A DNA stretch of 14,973 nt from Candidatus Omnitrophota bacterium (GCA_023246985.1 JAHFHJ010000021.1:1-14973); one strand, 5' to 3'; positions 1-6,206 are shown, numbered from the stretch's first letter. Numbers and translations are program-made. The notes: generated by a model from the letters alone, not told the origin.

Positions 1-37
1 CCCACTGTTTTTTCCCGCCGTTTGGCCTCGTATCCTT

Positions 38-159
38 CATTGGGGAATGGTGCCCCGCTTGAAAAACGCGCGGGACTGCGGACGATAGATATTCACACAG
101 CCAAGACAAGTTACCGCAAGTAAGTTTGATTTCATAGCTTTTATTGGGGAATGGTGTAA
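38..159 (+). repeat. Leader + tRNA-Gln 5' part, direct repeat copy 1
   Basis: This 122-bp segment recurs at 526-647 at a constant offset of 488 bp, with no indels and only three mismatches by eye. It begins with a 14-nt piece of the tRNA-Gln 5' end (ATTGGGGAATGGTG, 39-52). That same 14-mer returns at 143-156 as the start of the following tRNA copy, so about 90 bp of leader lies between two tRNA 5' ends. The leader carries a small CCCGC/GCGGG hairpin just after the first 14-mer. It probably represents the upstream region of the tRNA gene duplicated together with it. No convincing promoter was recognised inside. Confidence 0.9.
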
Positions 160-193
160 TGTCCGCCAGAGGACGGATTCGTCCTTCGGCGAA
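160..193 (+). repeat. Palindromic element inserted in the tRNA D-loop
   Basis: This 34-nt insertion sits between TAA and GTAGCAC of the tRNA and is absent from the intact copy, which has CG there. It folds into a hairpin: TCCGCCAGAGGAC pairs with GTCCTTCGGCGAA with about 10 of 13 matches. Its first 17 nt, TCCGCCAGAGGACGGAT (162-178), are identical to 10576-10592, so it belongs to a dispersed family. Confidence 0.8.
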
Positions 194-230
194 GTAGCAC
201 TGGTGACTCTGGATCACCCAGTCTAGGTTC

Positions 231-261
231 TGCGCCAGAGGCGCACCCGTCCTTTGGCGGG
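231..261 (+). repeat. Palindromic element inserted in the tRNA T-loop
   Basis: This 31-nt insertion sits between GGTTC and AAATCCT of the tRNA. It is hairpin-forming (GCGCCAGAGG near its start against CCTTTGGCGG at its end) and resembles the D-loop element in its CCGCCAGAGG/CCTTTGGCGG core. The insertion point is inside the universally conserved T-loop. Confidence 0.75.
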
Positions 262-280
262 AAATCCTGATCGGTAAGCA

Positions 281-523
281 ATGAGCTATTTTGTTTATGT
301 CTTGAAAAGTGAATCGCATGGCACACGATATGTCGGTAGCACTTTTGATATTCAAAGACGTTTGGCAGAACATAACGCCGGCCGTTGTCGATTCACAAGT
401 GGACGCAAACCTTGGCGGTTGGTCTATCAGGAAGAAGTTCCGACGCTTTCGGATGCCAGAAGACGCGAAAATTTTTTGAAGACCGGTCAAGGTAGAAAAG
501 AATTAGATCGAATCCTTTCTTGA
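281..523 (+). CDS. Stand-alone GIY-YIG nuclease-domain protein
   Basis: An 80-aa protein made up of little more than a GIY-YIG domain. Visible motifs are YVL near residue 6 and YVG at 17-19 (the GIY and YIG strands), RRLAEHN around the catalytic arginine (R26/R27), KPWRLVY at 43-49, and the acidic residue E63 in ARRRENFLK. The length matches the small free-standing members often annotated as excinuclease C-like. These are single-domain proteins without the DNA-recognition tail of homing endonucleases, and their substrate is generally unknown. The gene starts 12 nt after the broken tRNA-Gln copy, and its stop codon lies 2 bp before the second leader repeat, so it fills the gap in a tandem tRNA duplication. 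The Shine-Dalgarno site is weak (GGTAAG). Nuclease activity is inferred from the family; involvement in tRNA-Gln duplication or homing is speculation from context. Confidence 0.85.
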   Translation: MSYFVYVLKSESHGTRYVGSTFDIQRRLAEHNAGRCRFTSGRKPWRLVYQEEVPTLSDARRRENFLKTGQGRKELDRILS

Positions 524-525
524 TA

Positions 526-647
526 CATTGGGGAATGGTGCCCCGCTTGAAAAACGCGCGGGACTGCGGACGATAGATATTCACACAGCCAAGACGAGTT
601 ACCGCAAGCAAGTTTGATTTCATGGCTTTTATTGGGGAATGGTGTAA
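526..647 (+). repeat. Leader + tRNA-Gln 5' part, direct repeat copy 2
   Basis: Second copy of the segment at 38-159, with the 14-nt tRNA 5' fragment at 527-540 and again at 631-644. Here the leader runs into the intact tRNA-Gln. The repeat starts just after the GIY-YIG stop codon, so positions 38-525 form one 488-bp unit that homologous recombination could delete cleanly. Confidence 0.9.
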
Positions 648-703
648 CGGTAGCACTGGTGACTCTGGATCACCCAGTCTAGGTTCAAATCCTAGTTCCC
701 CAG
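633..703 (+). tRNA. tRNA-Gln (anticodon CTG)
   Basis: All arms can be folded by hand. The acceptor TGGGGAA (633-639) pairs with TTCCCCA (696-702), followed by discriminator G703. The first pair is U1-A72, a known GlnRS identity feature. The D-arm is GTG/CAC with loop TAACGGTAG. The anticodon stem is GGTGA/TCACC with loop CTCTGGA, giving anticodon CTG at 665-667. The T-arm is CTAGG-TTCAAAT-CCTAG. The 3' CCA is not encoded. It reads CAG codons. It is presumably charged by the GlnRS encoded about 1.9 kb away, on the opposite strand. Confidence 0.95.
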
Positions 704-741
704 GTTTCTTTTCCCCAACAGATTCTAAGATTTGAAGAGAA

Positions 742-780
742 CCCTGCTTGCGATCGTGACCCAATGTCACGATCGCAGGG
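742..780. repeat. Strong stem-loop downstream of tRNA-Gln
   Basis: GCGATCGTGA (750-759) pairs perfectly with TCACGATCGC (767-776), and CCCT (742-745) pairs with AGGG (777-780) across a 4-nt bulge. No T-run follows, so it is not a textbook intrinsic terminator. It could act as a 3' processing or protective hairpin for the tRNA transcript, or be another mobile palindromic element. Confidence 0.6.
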
Positions 781-811
781 TGAGTGGCCTACCGAAGCGA
801 AGCGTAGGAGC

Positions 812-829
812 CAAATCCTAGTTCCCCAG
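812..829 (+). repeat. tRNA-Gln 3'-end fragment
   Basis: Eighteen bases, CAAATCCTAGTTCCCCAG, are identical to the T-loop-to-discriminator end of the intact tRNA (686-703). Directly before it is another small hairpin, CCTAC/GTAGG with loop CGAAGCGAAGC (about 788-808). This fragment therefore also begins where a palindromic element ends inside the T-loop. It could be a tRNA-derived attachment-site half, but no integrase gene is present in the window. Confidence 0.75.
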
Positions 830-1060
830 TTCTGCTTCGCCCAGTGCTTACGCCTGGGCTTCGAAGGAAAAGGTTCTTTCGAAGCTGATGAGCATCAAGC
901 CGAAAAATCTACAATTCATCTACTCGATGTCTTAAGCGCGCATCCATAGCTTGGCGAGTCTGTCTGATTCGTGTTTTAAATAGTTGTCCCATTGGTGTGC
1001 GGCCTACTTCGTTTCCAAAACAATCGTCTGGGCAGCCTTTACGAATTCTCTGGTCTCAAC
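830..1060. other. Gene-free spacer with small hairpins
   Basis: No convincing gene is seen. Two adjoining hairpins are present: GCCCAG/CTGGGC (839-859) and GCTTCGAA/TTCGAAGC (858-885). On the minus strand a frame stays open for about 48 codons from near 1056 to 912, but it has no clear start or ribosome site and matches nothing I recognise. The tail end is the region just downstream of the ATPase stop. Confidence 0.4.
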
Positions 1061-2296
1061 TTAGGGCAATGACGCAAGCCATCGGGACGCGGAAAAAACG
1101 CCCACATCTCCGCTCTTCCCGGAAATGATCCTCCGAACGGTCCCCGGAGTATGGACGAGTTGGACTGCGGGTATTTTCAGGACTGACTGAAATTCCATCA
1201 GGGCCGGGGCCGGCGTGGTATCCGTCAGTTTCGCTTCGATTGCGAGAAATGGGACACGGTCTTTGGTCAAAAGAAAATCCGTTTCTTTTTTGTCCTTGTT
1301 CCGCAAATAATGGAGCCCGAAATCCCCCCATCCCCATTCGTTCCACGAACGGACAGCCCGCAATAGTTCAAGCGCAACCATGTTCTCAAACCTGGCGGCG
1401 GCATCCGCGATCAGCGGATAATTAAAAAGATAAAGTTTCTTCTCTTTCAGGATGGACCGGGTAACCCTTTTCGTCCAGGGCGATATCCGGAAGGTCAGAT
1501 AAAAATAATCAAACAAATCCAGCCAGTTCTTGACCGCCGGAAAGCTGACCTGAAGGTCCGTCGCGAGGTTGTTGATCGAAACGGGACTCCCCACCTTCGT
1601 CGGCAAAAGCGAGAAGAGCGTCTCGATATCGTCGATCAACCTGATCTCATTGATGGAGCGCATGTCTTCCCGGATGATCTGCCTTCCGTAATTGGCCGAC
1701 CAGCGCCTCCATGTTGCTTCCTTGCCGCTTAGAAACGGCTCGGGGAATCCCCCGAGATTAAAAAGCCCTTCCCAGACCCGAGCGCTTTGCGCGGCATTCA
1801 CAAGGTCCATTCCGGAAAAAGGGTCTTTGAGGAACCGCTTGATATCCGTTCGGGAACGGGTCAGCTCCGCGATCGTGAACGGGAAAAGGCGCATTTCCAG
1901 AAAGCGGCCAGTCATGGCATCACCGGTGCGTTTACCGAGATCCAGACGTCCGCTTCCAAGAACCGCGAAAGCAAAGCGGTCGTGGAATTTATCGTAAGCC
2001 CCTTTTAGATAACTCTTCCAGTGCCGGTATTTGTGAATCTCGTCCAGGATCACCAGAGGACGGCCCGGACCTTCCGTGTCCACGGCCTGAAAAAAGTAGG
2101 GGTCCTGCAAAAGGGTCTTTTTATTATCGACGATGTCCCAATTGAAGTACGTCGTGTGGGGATATCCTTTGGCGATGATCTCTCGCATGAACGTGGTCTT
2201 CCCTACCTGACGGGGACCGGAAAGAAAGATCATGCTTTTTTCAGCGGACAGGTCCTTCCACAGGGATTGGTAGATCGCTCTTGTTTCCATAAACAA
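1061..2296 (-). CDS. AAA-family ATPase with DUF4143-type C-terminus
   Basis: A 411-aa protein (409 aa from the ATG at 2290). Walker A is GPRQVGKTT at 27-35, Walker B is LVILDEIHK near 82, and a sensor-like VLGSGRLDL stretch follows, then GRFLEMRLFPFT, typical of this P-loop family. A helix-turn-helix-like segment (INNLATDLQVSFPAVKNWL) precedes the C-terminal domain. That domain holds D340 ... E354-A-K356 in a PD-(D/E)XK-like arrangement. These ATPases are widespread, often multi-copy, and without an agreed function; defence or toxin-like roles have been discussed. AAGGTAGG lies 9 nt before a TTG at 2296, which supports the TTG start; the ATG two codons on is the alternative. It has no operon partner: a gap of about 260 bp separates it from glnS. 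Confidence 0.85.
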   Translation of the reverse strand: MFMETRAIYQSLWKDLSAEKSMIFLSGPRQVGKTTFMREIIAKGYPHTTYFNWDIVDNKKTLLQDPYFFQAVDTEGPGRPLVILDEIHKYRHWKSYLKGAYDKFHDRFAFAVLGSGRLDLGKRTGDAMTGRFLEMRLFPFTIAELTRSRTDIKRFLKDPFSGMDLVNAAQSARVWEGLFNLGGFPEPFLSGKEATWRRWSANYGRQIIREDMRSINEIRLIDDIETLFSLLPTKVGSPVSINNLATDLQVSFPAVKNWLDLFDYFYLTFRISPWTKRVTRSILKEKKLYLFNYPLIADAAARFENMVALELLRAVRSWNEWGWGDFGLHYLRNKDKKETDFLLTKDRVPFLAIEAKLTDTTPAPALMEFQSVLKIPAVQLVHTPGTVRRIISGKSGDVGVFSASRWLASLP

Positions 2297-2366
2297 AGTC
2301 TAATGCCTACCTTGAAAAAGTCAAGGCGGATTTAAGATGCGCGTCAGATTCCATCTGCCTAACGCA

Positions 2367-2430
2367 GTAAACCGGACGGCGTCCGTGAGGGAGAGGTTAG
2401 CTAAGGTTTCCCAAGGAAGTGCCGGTAAAC
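2367..2430. repeat. Dispersed palindromic repeat, copy A
   Basis: GTAAACCGGACGGCGTCCG followed by GGGAGAGGTTAG (2367-2400) reappears at 13647-13680 with small differences. Both copies then have AGTGCCGG, which comes 17 nt later here (2418-2425) than in the other copy. The GGACGGCGTCC core is itself nearly palindromic. It lies between the ATPase and glnS, in an otherwise empty 258-bp gap. Confidence 0.7.
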
Positions 2431-2554
2431 ACGTGCTACCCAGAATCAAAATTCGTTGAGTAATGCGTTTTAAATGCCTCGGTAAAGTTCGATCATCCTC
2501 AAATGTCCGTCAAAATTTTTTATTTCTTTTTCATTAATTCAACAAGAGCAGCTG

Positions 2555-4240
2555 CTACCCCTTTTTCTCGATTTTCTCCCAGGTGTCGCGCAGGGTCACG
2601 ATACGATTGAAAACCGGCCGGCCGGGACCGGAATCAACGGGATCGACAAAGAAATAGCCGAGCCGTTCGAACTGGAACCGCTCGCCCGGTTTTGCGTCCT
2701 TTAAGCTTGGCTCAAGAAACGCCGGAGAAACAACTTCAAGCGACTTAGGATTCAAATTTACAAGGATATCTTTTCCTTCCGGAACATCCGCCGGATCTTT
2801 CGCGGTAAACAAAGGGTCATAGAGCCGTACTTCCGCCCTGAACATGTGCCCGGCCGAGACCCAGTGGATCGTGCCTTTGACCTTCCGGCCGTCCGGAGGA
2901 TGGTTCCCGCCGCGCGTCTCGGGATCATGCGTACAATGGAGCTCCGCGATCCTGCCGGACGCGTCCTTGATCACTTTTTCACACTTGATGAAATAGCCGT
3001 AACGGAGGCGCACTTCCCCGCCCGGCACAAGACGGAAGAACTTCGGGGGCGCGTCTTCGCGAAAATCTTCCCGTTCGATATAAAGCTCGCGTGAGAACGG
3101 AAGCTTCCTGGCTCCGGCGGCCGGGTCCTCGGGATTATTCACCGCTTCCATTTCTTCGATCTTGCCTTCGGGATAATTCGTGATCACGACCTTGAGCGGA
3201 TCCAGCACGGCCATCACCCGCGGCGCGGTCTTGTTAAGCTCCTCGCGAATCGAGTTTTCGAGAAGTACCCGATCGATCGTGCTGTTGAATTTCGCGACGC
3301 CGATCTTATCGCAGAACGCGCGGATCGAAGACGGCGTATAGCCCCGGCGCCGGAAACCGGAGATCGTGGGCATGCGCGGGTCATTCCATCCGGAGACGAT
3401 TTTCTGCCGGACCAGCTTCAGAAGGATCCGCTTACTCAAAAGCGTATGGGTAAGATTGAGCCGCGCGAACTCGATCTGCCGGGGACGGTGGATCCCCAGT
3501 GCGATCAGGAACCAATCGTAAAGAGGCCGGTTATTCTCAAATTCCAGCGTGCAGATGGAATGCGTGATCCCTTCGATCGAATCCGAGATGCAATGCGTGA
3601 AATCATACATCGGATAAATGCACCACGCGTCGCCCGTGCGGTGATGGGAGGCTTTCTTGATCCGGTAGATCGTGGGATCGCGCATCGTGATGTTAGGGGA
3701 TGCCATGTCGATCTTCGCGCGAAGCACCCGGGAACCTTCTTCGAACTCGCCCTGACGCATTCGCTCGAAAAGATCCAGATTTTCTTCGACCGTGCGGTCG
3801 CGATCAGGACTGTTCTTTCCCGGCTCATTAAAAGTTCCGCGGTGCTGACGCTGTTCCTCCGGACTCAAATCGCAGACATACGCCTTTCCCTGCTTGATAA
3901 GCGTTAGGGCATGCTGAAAAAGCGCATCGAAATAATCGGAGGCGTAATACTCCCGGTCTTCCCAATCGAAGCCGAGCCAGCGAACGTCTTCGCGGATGGA
4001 ATCCACGTATTCAACTTCTTCCTTCTCGGGATTCGTATCATCGAACCGGAGGTTGCAGAGGCCCTTGTAGTCCCGGGCGAGGCCGAAATTCAGACAGACG
4101 GACTTGGCATGACCGATGTGAAGATAGCCGTTCGGCTCAGGCGGAAATCGCGTGTGTACCCGCCCCTTGTTCTTGCCGCTTGCGATATCGGCGTCAATAA
4201 TATCCCGGATGAAATTAGAAGGTTTTTTCTCAAACTCCAT
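2555..4240 (-). CDS. glnS: Glutaminyl-tRNA synthetase
   Basis: A 561-aa class I synthetase that attaches glutamine to tRNA-Gln in the cytoplasm. The signature PEPNGYLHIGH sits at 34-44 (HIGH 41-44) and the KMSKS-equivalent LLSKR at 267-271. The GlnRS-type catalytic segments RFDDTNPEKE (65-74) and DFTHCISDSIEGITHS (213-228) are clear. The C-terminal two-barrel anticodon-binding region follows (about residues 340-561), ending GYFFVDP near 530. Length and motifs match bacterial GlnRS such as that of E. coli. The organism can therefore charge tRNA-Gln directly, and an intact tRNA-Gln(CTG) is encoded nearby. The ATG start has no Shine-Dalgarno site, but an extended -10 element ends 8 nt before it. 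No clear terminator follows. Confidence 0.97.
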   Translation of the reverse strand: MEFEKKPSNFIRDIIDADIASGKNKGRVHTRFPPEPNGYLHIGHAKSVCLNFGLARDYKGLCNLRFDDTNPEKEEVEYVDSIREDVRWLGFDWEDREYYASDYFDALFQHALTLIKQGKAYVCDLSPEEQRQHRGTFNEPGKNSPDRDRTVEENLDLFERMRQGEFEEGSRVLRAKIDMASPNITMRDPTIYRIKKASHHRTGDAWCIYPMYDFTHCISDSIEGITHSICTLEFENNRPLYDWFLIALGIHRPRQIEFARLNLTHTLLSKRILLKLVRQKIVSGWNDPRMPTISGFRRRGYTPSSIRAFCDKIGVAKFNSTIDRVLLENSIREELNKTAPRVMAVLDPLKVVITNYPEGKIEEMEAVNNPEDPAAGARKLPFSRELYIEREDFREDAPPKFFRLVPGGEVRLRYGYFIKCEKVIKDASGRIAELHCTHDPETRGGNHPPDGRKVKGTIHWVSAGHMFRAEVRLYDPLFTAKDPADVPEGKDILVNLNPKSLEVVSPAFLEPSLKDAKPGERFQFERLGYFFVDPVDSGPGRPVFNRIVTLRDTWEKIEKKG

Positions 4241-4248
4241 AGCGGGGG

Positions 4249-4257
4249 ATTATACCA
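4249..4257 (-). promoter_or_regulatory. Extended -10 promoter for glnS
   Basis: On the minus strand the sequence reads TGGTATAAT, a perfect consensus extended -10 (TGnTATAAT). It ends 8 nt before the glnS ATG, with CCCCCGCT between. Transcription would start about at the ATG itself, giving a leaderless mRNA. No good -35 is visible, as is usual for extended -10 promoters. Confidence 0.6.
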
Positions 4258-4263
4258 GATTCT

Positions 4264-4530
4264 CTAGCTTCGCGCGACCCGATGAAGGTGAACCGCAATA
4301 AACGTCTGGTACTTGACACCGAGTCTGGCGGCTTTGTCCTTGATCAACATAATGTCTTCGGGATTAACTCGCATATTCAAAACCGAGCCCCGCTTCCATT
4401 GATCTATGGCTTCCTTGATCTTAAAAAATTCCTCCCGACTGACCGGTTTGTAGAGGCCTTTTGACAATTCCTCATCCACCATCTTCTCTTCTTCGGTCAG
4501 ATCCATTTTTTTCCAATTAAGCTTCTTCAT
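4264..4530 (-). CDS. CopG/BrnA-like antitoxin
   Basis: An 88-aa protein. The ATG at 4530 overlaps the toxin stop by an ATGA junction and is preceded by a strong AGGAGAAAGG site, so this start is favoured over upstream in-frame codons. It has an acidic N-terminus, PVSREEFFKIKEA in the middle and a C-terminal ribbon-helix-helix-type part (VLNMRVNPEDIMLIKDKA, then LGVKYQTFIAVHLHRVAR). This layout is shared by CopG-family antitoxins paired with BrnT-like toxins. It should bind the toxin and repress the shared promoter. It lies directly upstream of glnS, only 23 bp away. Family assignment is by pattern recognition; function is inferred. Confidence 0.75.
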   Translation of the reverse strand: MKKLNWKKMDLTEEEKMVDEELSKGLYKPVSREEFFKIKEAIDQWKRGSVLNMRVNPEDIMLIKDKAARLGVKYQTFIAVHLHRVARS

Positions 4531-4784
4531 CGGTCCTTTCTCCTCATGTAGATCTTTGTATATTTGCGACAAGGATACAACGTTTTCAAAAACATCTCTC
4601 CACCATGAATCACATATGGTACCACCCAAATATAATTTTGGTATTCAAAGAGCATCTTCTTTTGATCGTACCGGCTTGAATGGTCCGCAATCCCGACAAA
4701 TTTCCGCCTCAGGATCTCCTCGAACGATACCCCGCGCTGATATTTCAACACCCGGTCCTTTTCAACGCACCAACGGATCTTCAA
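4527..4784 (-). CDS. BrnT-like toxin of a toxin-antitoxin pair
   Basis: About 85 aa if it starts at the TTG at 4784 (MKIRWCVEKD...), or 92 aa from a GTG at 4805. The shorter form matches the family's usual beginning and has GGGGTGG just upstream as a possible ribosome site. Features are YQRGVSFEEIL, a central FEYQNYIWVVPYV strand pair and the C-terminal LKTLYPCRKYTKIY, typical of small proteins next to CopG antitoxins, probably with a BrnT/RelE-like RNase fold. The toxin-first order and ATGA overlap are typical of brnTA-type operons. The DNA around it is richer in A+T than neighbouring genes, which suggests acquisition. The exact target cannot be told from sequence. Confidence 0.7.
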   Translation of the reverse strand: MKIRWCVEKDRVLKYQRGVSFEEILRRKFVGIADHSSRYDQKKMLFEYQNYIWVVPYVIHGGEMFLKTLYPCRKYTKIYMRRKDR

Positions 4785-4805
4785 GCACCACCCCAAGGAT
4801 AGCAC

Positions 4806-4916
4806 AGTTTGTTTGTATAGACAAGTGTATTGTCATTTATGTTTTTATATTATTCATATTATATATTATTTACCATCATTTTTCAAGGGGAAGTCCTCAC
4901 CTCGCTTTAAAACTTC
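4806..4916. promoter_or_regulatory. AT-rich toxin-antitoxin promoter region with a dyad
   Basis: The dyad GACAA-GTGTA-TTGTC lies at 4820-4834, about 40 bp upstream of the toxin start, where an autoregulating antitoxin would be expected to bind. On the minus strand TTGTCT and TATCCT are 17 bp apart and could form a weak promoter overlapping the dyad. The next 50 bp toward gltX are almost pure A+T. Confidence 0.4.
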
Positions 4917-4925
4917 GTGAAAATC

Positions 4926-6206
4926 TCAGGAAAGAAAGGCCGCGAGGCGCTTGAGGCAGGTCTTTTTGCCCAGAAGACTCATGAGATCAAAGATGCCGGG
5001 ACTCGCGGTGCCGCCGGTGAGAACAAAACGCAGAGGGTGGATGATGTCTTTGGGTTTCAGGCCGGCGGCTTCGGCCGCCTGTTTTGTTTTTTGATCCAGG
5101 ACCTGAACATCCTCAAAATCCCCCAAATGGTTCAGGACCTCCTGCAATTGTCCGAGAAGTTCCATCGCGCCCTTGTTCCCTCGGATCTCGGCCGTCAGTG
5201 GAAGATCCTTATACTCCGGTTCGGAAAAACAGTAGGCCGCCTGTTCCTTCAGTTCCCCATAGGTCCGAATACGCGGCCGGTAAAGCGCGATGAGTTTGCG
5301 CCATTTCCCTTCCGCGACGGGCTCTATTTTGTCTTTCCAGAATTCCGTGATCTGCCGCTCATAAACCTCCCCGTCAAGAGCGCGGATATGCTGACCGTTC
5401 AGCCACAGAAGTTTTTCGGGATCGAACCGGGCATTCGATTTAATCACGCGCTTGAGCGAGAATTGCTTCACAAGGTCCGGAAGCGAAAAGATCTCCTGAG
5501 GCGTTCCGGGGTTCCATCCCAGCAGAGCCAGGTAATTGATCAGTCCCTGCGGGAGAAACCCTTTGTTCCGGTATTCCGCGACCGCCACCGCGCCGTGGCG
5601 CTTGGAAAGAGGCGTTCCGTCCGCGCCAAAAATGAGCGGGAGATGCGCGTATTTCGGCGACTTCCACCCCAGCGCCTGCTGAAGCAGGACATGGCGCGGC
5701 GTGTTCGGAAGATGGTCCTCTCCGCGGATCACGTGACTGATCCCCATGTCATAATCGTCCACGATCACGGCGAGATGGAAGACCGGAAACCCGTCGGACT
5801 TCATGATGACGAGGTCCTCGAATTCTTGGGAGTCGTAGGTCACTTCCCCGCGGACGATGTCGTAGACTTTGACCTCGGTCTTGGGTATTTTGAATTTGAC
5901 GGCTCCTTCAGATTCGTAAGCCAGGCCTTTCGAGAGAAGTTCCTGGACGACTTCACGATACCGGTCAAGCCGCCGGCTCTGACGAACCGGGTCCTCATCC
6001 CAATCGAGACCCAGCCATTTCAGCGAATCCAGAATTTCTTTTTCAAATGCCGGCGTCGAGCGTTGACGATCGGTATCCTCGATGCGAAGCAGAAATTTTC
6101 CGCCCTGTTGACGCGCGTAGAGATAATTAAAAAGCGCGGTGCGAACGCCGCCGATGTGGAGATATCCCGTCGGGGAGGGGGCAAATCGAACGCGGATGTC
6201 GGACAT
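4926..6206 (-). CDS. gltX: Glutamyl-tRNA synthetase, compact form
   Basis: A 426-aa class I synthetase that charges tRNA-Glu. RFAPSPTGYLHIGG is at 7-20 with HIGG at 17-20, the KMSKS counterpart PLSKRHGA at 199-206, and HVIRGEDHLPNTPRH at 158-172 and NYLALLGW further on are typical. The helical anticodon-binding part occupies about 290-426. It is shorter than most bacterial GluRS (about 465-490 aa): LAYESEGAVKFKIPK (96-109) passes straight from the CP1 helix to the next strand, skipping the roughly 40 residues that hold the zinc cysteines in E. coli. Since glnS is present, it is probably the discriminating type. It is the last gene of the core cluster, 25 bp after the response regulator. No good Shine-Dalgarno site is visible, so coupling is likely. 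Confidence 0.95.
   Translation of the reverse strand: MSDIRVRFAPSPTGYLHIGGVRTALFNYLYARQQGGKFLLRIEDTDRQRSTPAFEKEILDSLKWLGLDWDEDPVRQSRRLDRYREVVQELLSKGLAYESEGAVKFKIPKTEVKVYDIVRGEVTYDSQEFEDLVIMKSDGFPVFHLAVIVDDYDMGISHVIRGEDHLPNTPRHVLLQQALGWKSPKYAHLPLIFGADGTPLSKRHGAVAVAEYRNKGFLPQGLINYLALLGWNPGTPQEIFSLPDLVKQFSLKRVIKSNARFDPEKLLWLNGQHIRALDGEVYERQITEFWKDKIEPVAEGKWRKLIALYRPRIRTYGELKEQAAYCFSEPEYKDLPLTAEIRGNKGAMELLGQLQEVLNHLGDFEDVQVLDQKTKQAAEAAGLKPKDIIHPLRFVLTGGTASPGIFDLMSLLGKKTCLKRLAAFLS

Larger units (their letters stand above)
145..268 (+). pseudogene. tRNA-Gln pseudogene split by two palindromic insertions
   Basis: Pieces identical to the intact tRNA-Gln at 633-703 are found in order: the acceptor and D-arm start (145-159), then D-arm to T-stem (194-230, including the anticodon arm with CTG), then AAATCCT (262-268). 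A 34-nt element (160-193) replaces two bases of the D-loop, and a 31-nt element (231-261) sits in the T-loop. After 268 the match stops, so the 3' acceptor strand is missing. The copy cannot fold into a functional tRNA unless both elements were spliced out and a new 3' end supplied, and no sign of that is visible. The start of the GIY-YIG gene follows 12 nt later. Confidence 0.85.

Noticed and set aside
393..770. A 125-codon minus-strand frame containing GFEPRLGDPESPVL
   Set aside because: This is the well-known false protein made by reading tRNA-Gln backwards. It also runs through the GIY-YIG gene on the opposite strand.
686..829. The two 18-nt tRNA 3'-end copies as attL/attR of an integrated element
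   Set aside because: Only about 126 bp separate the two copies, there is no integrase, and the second copy follows a hairpin element as in the pseudogene. A broken tRNA copy explains it better.
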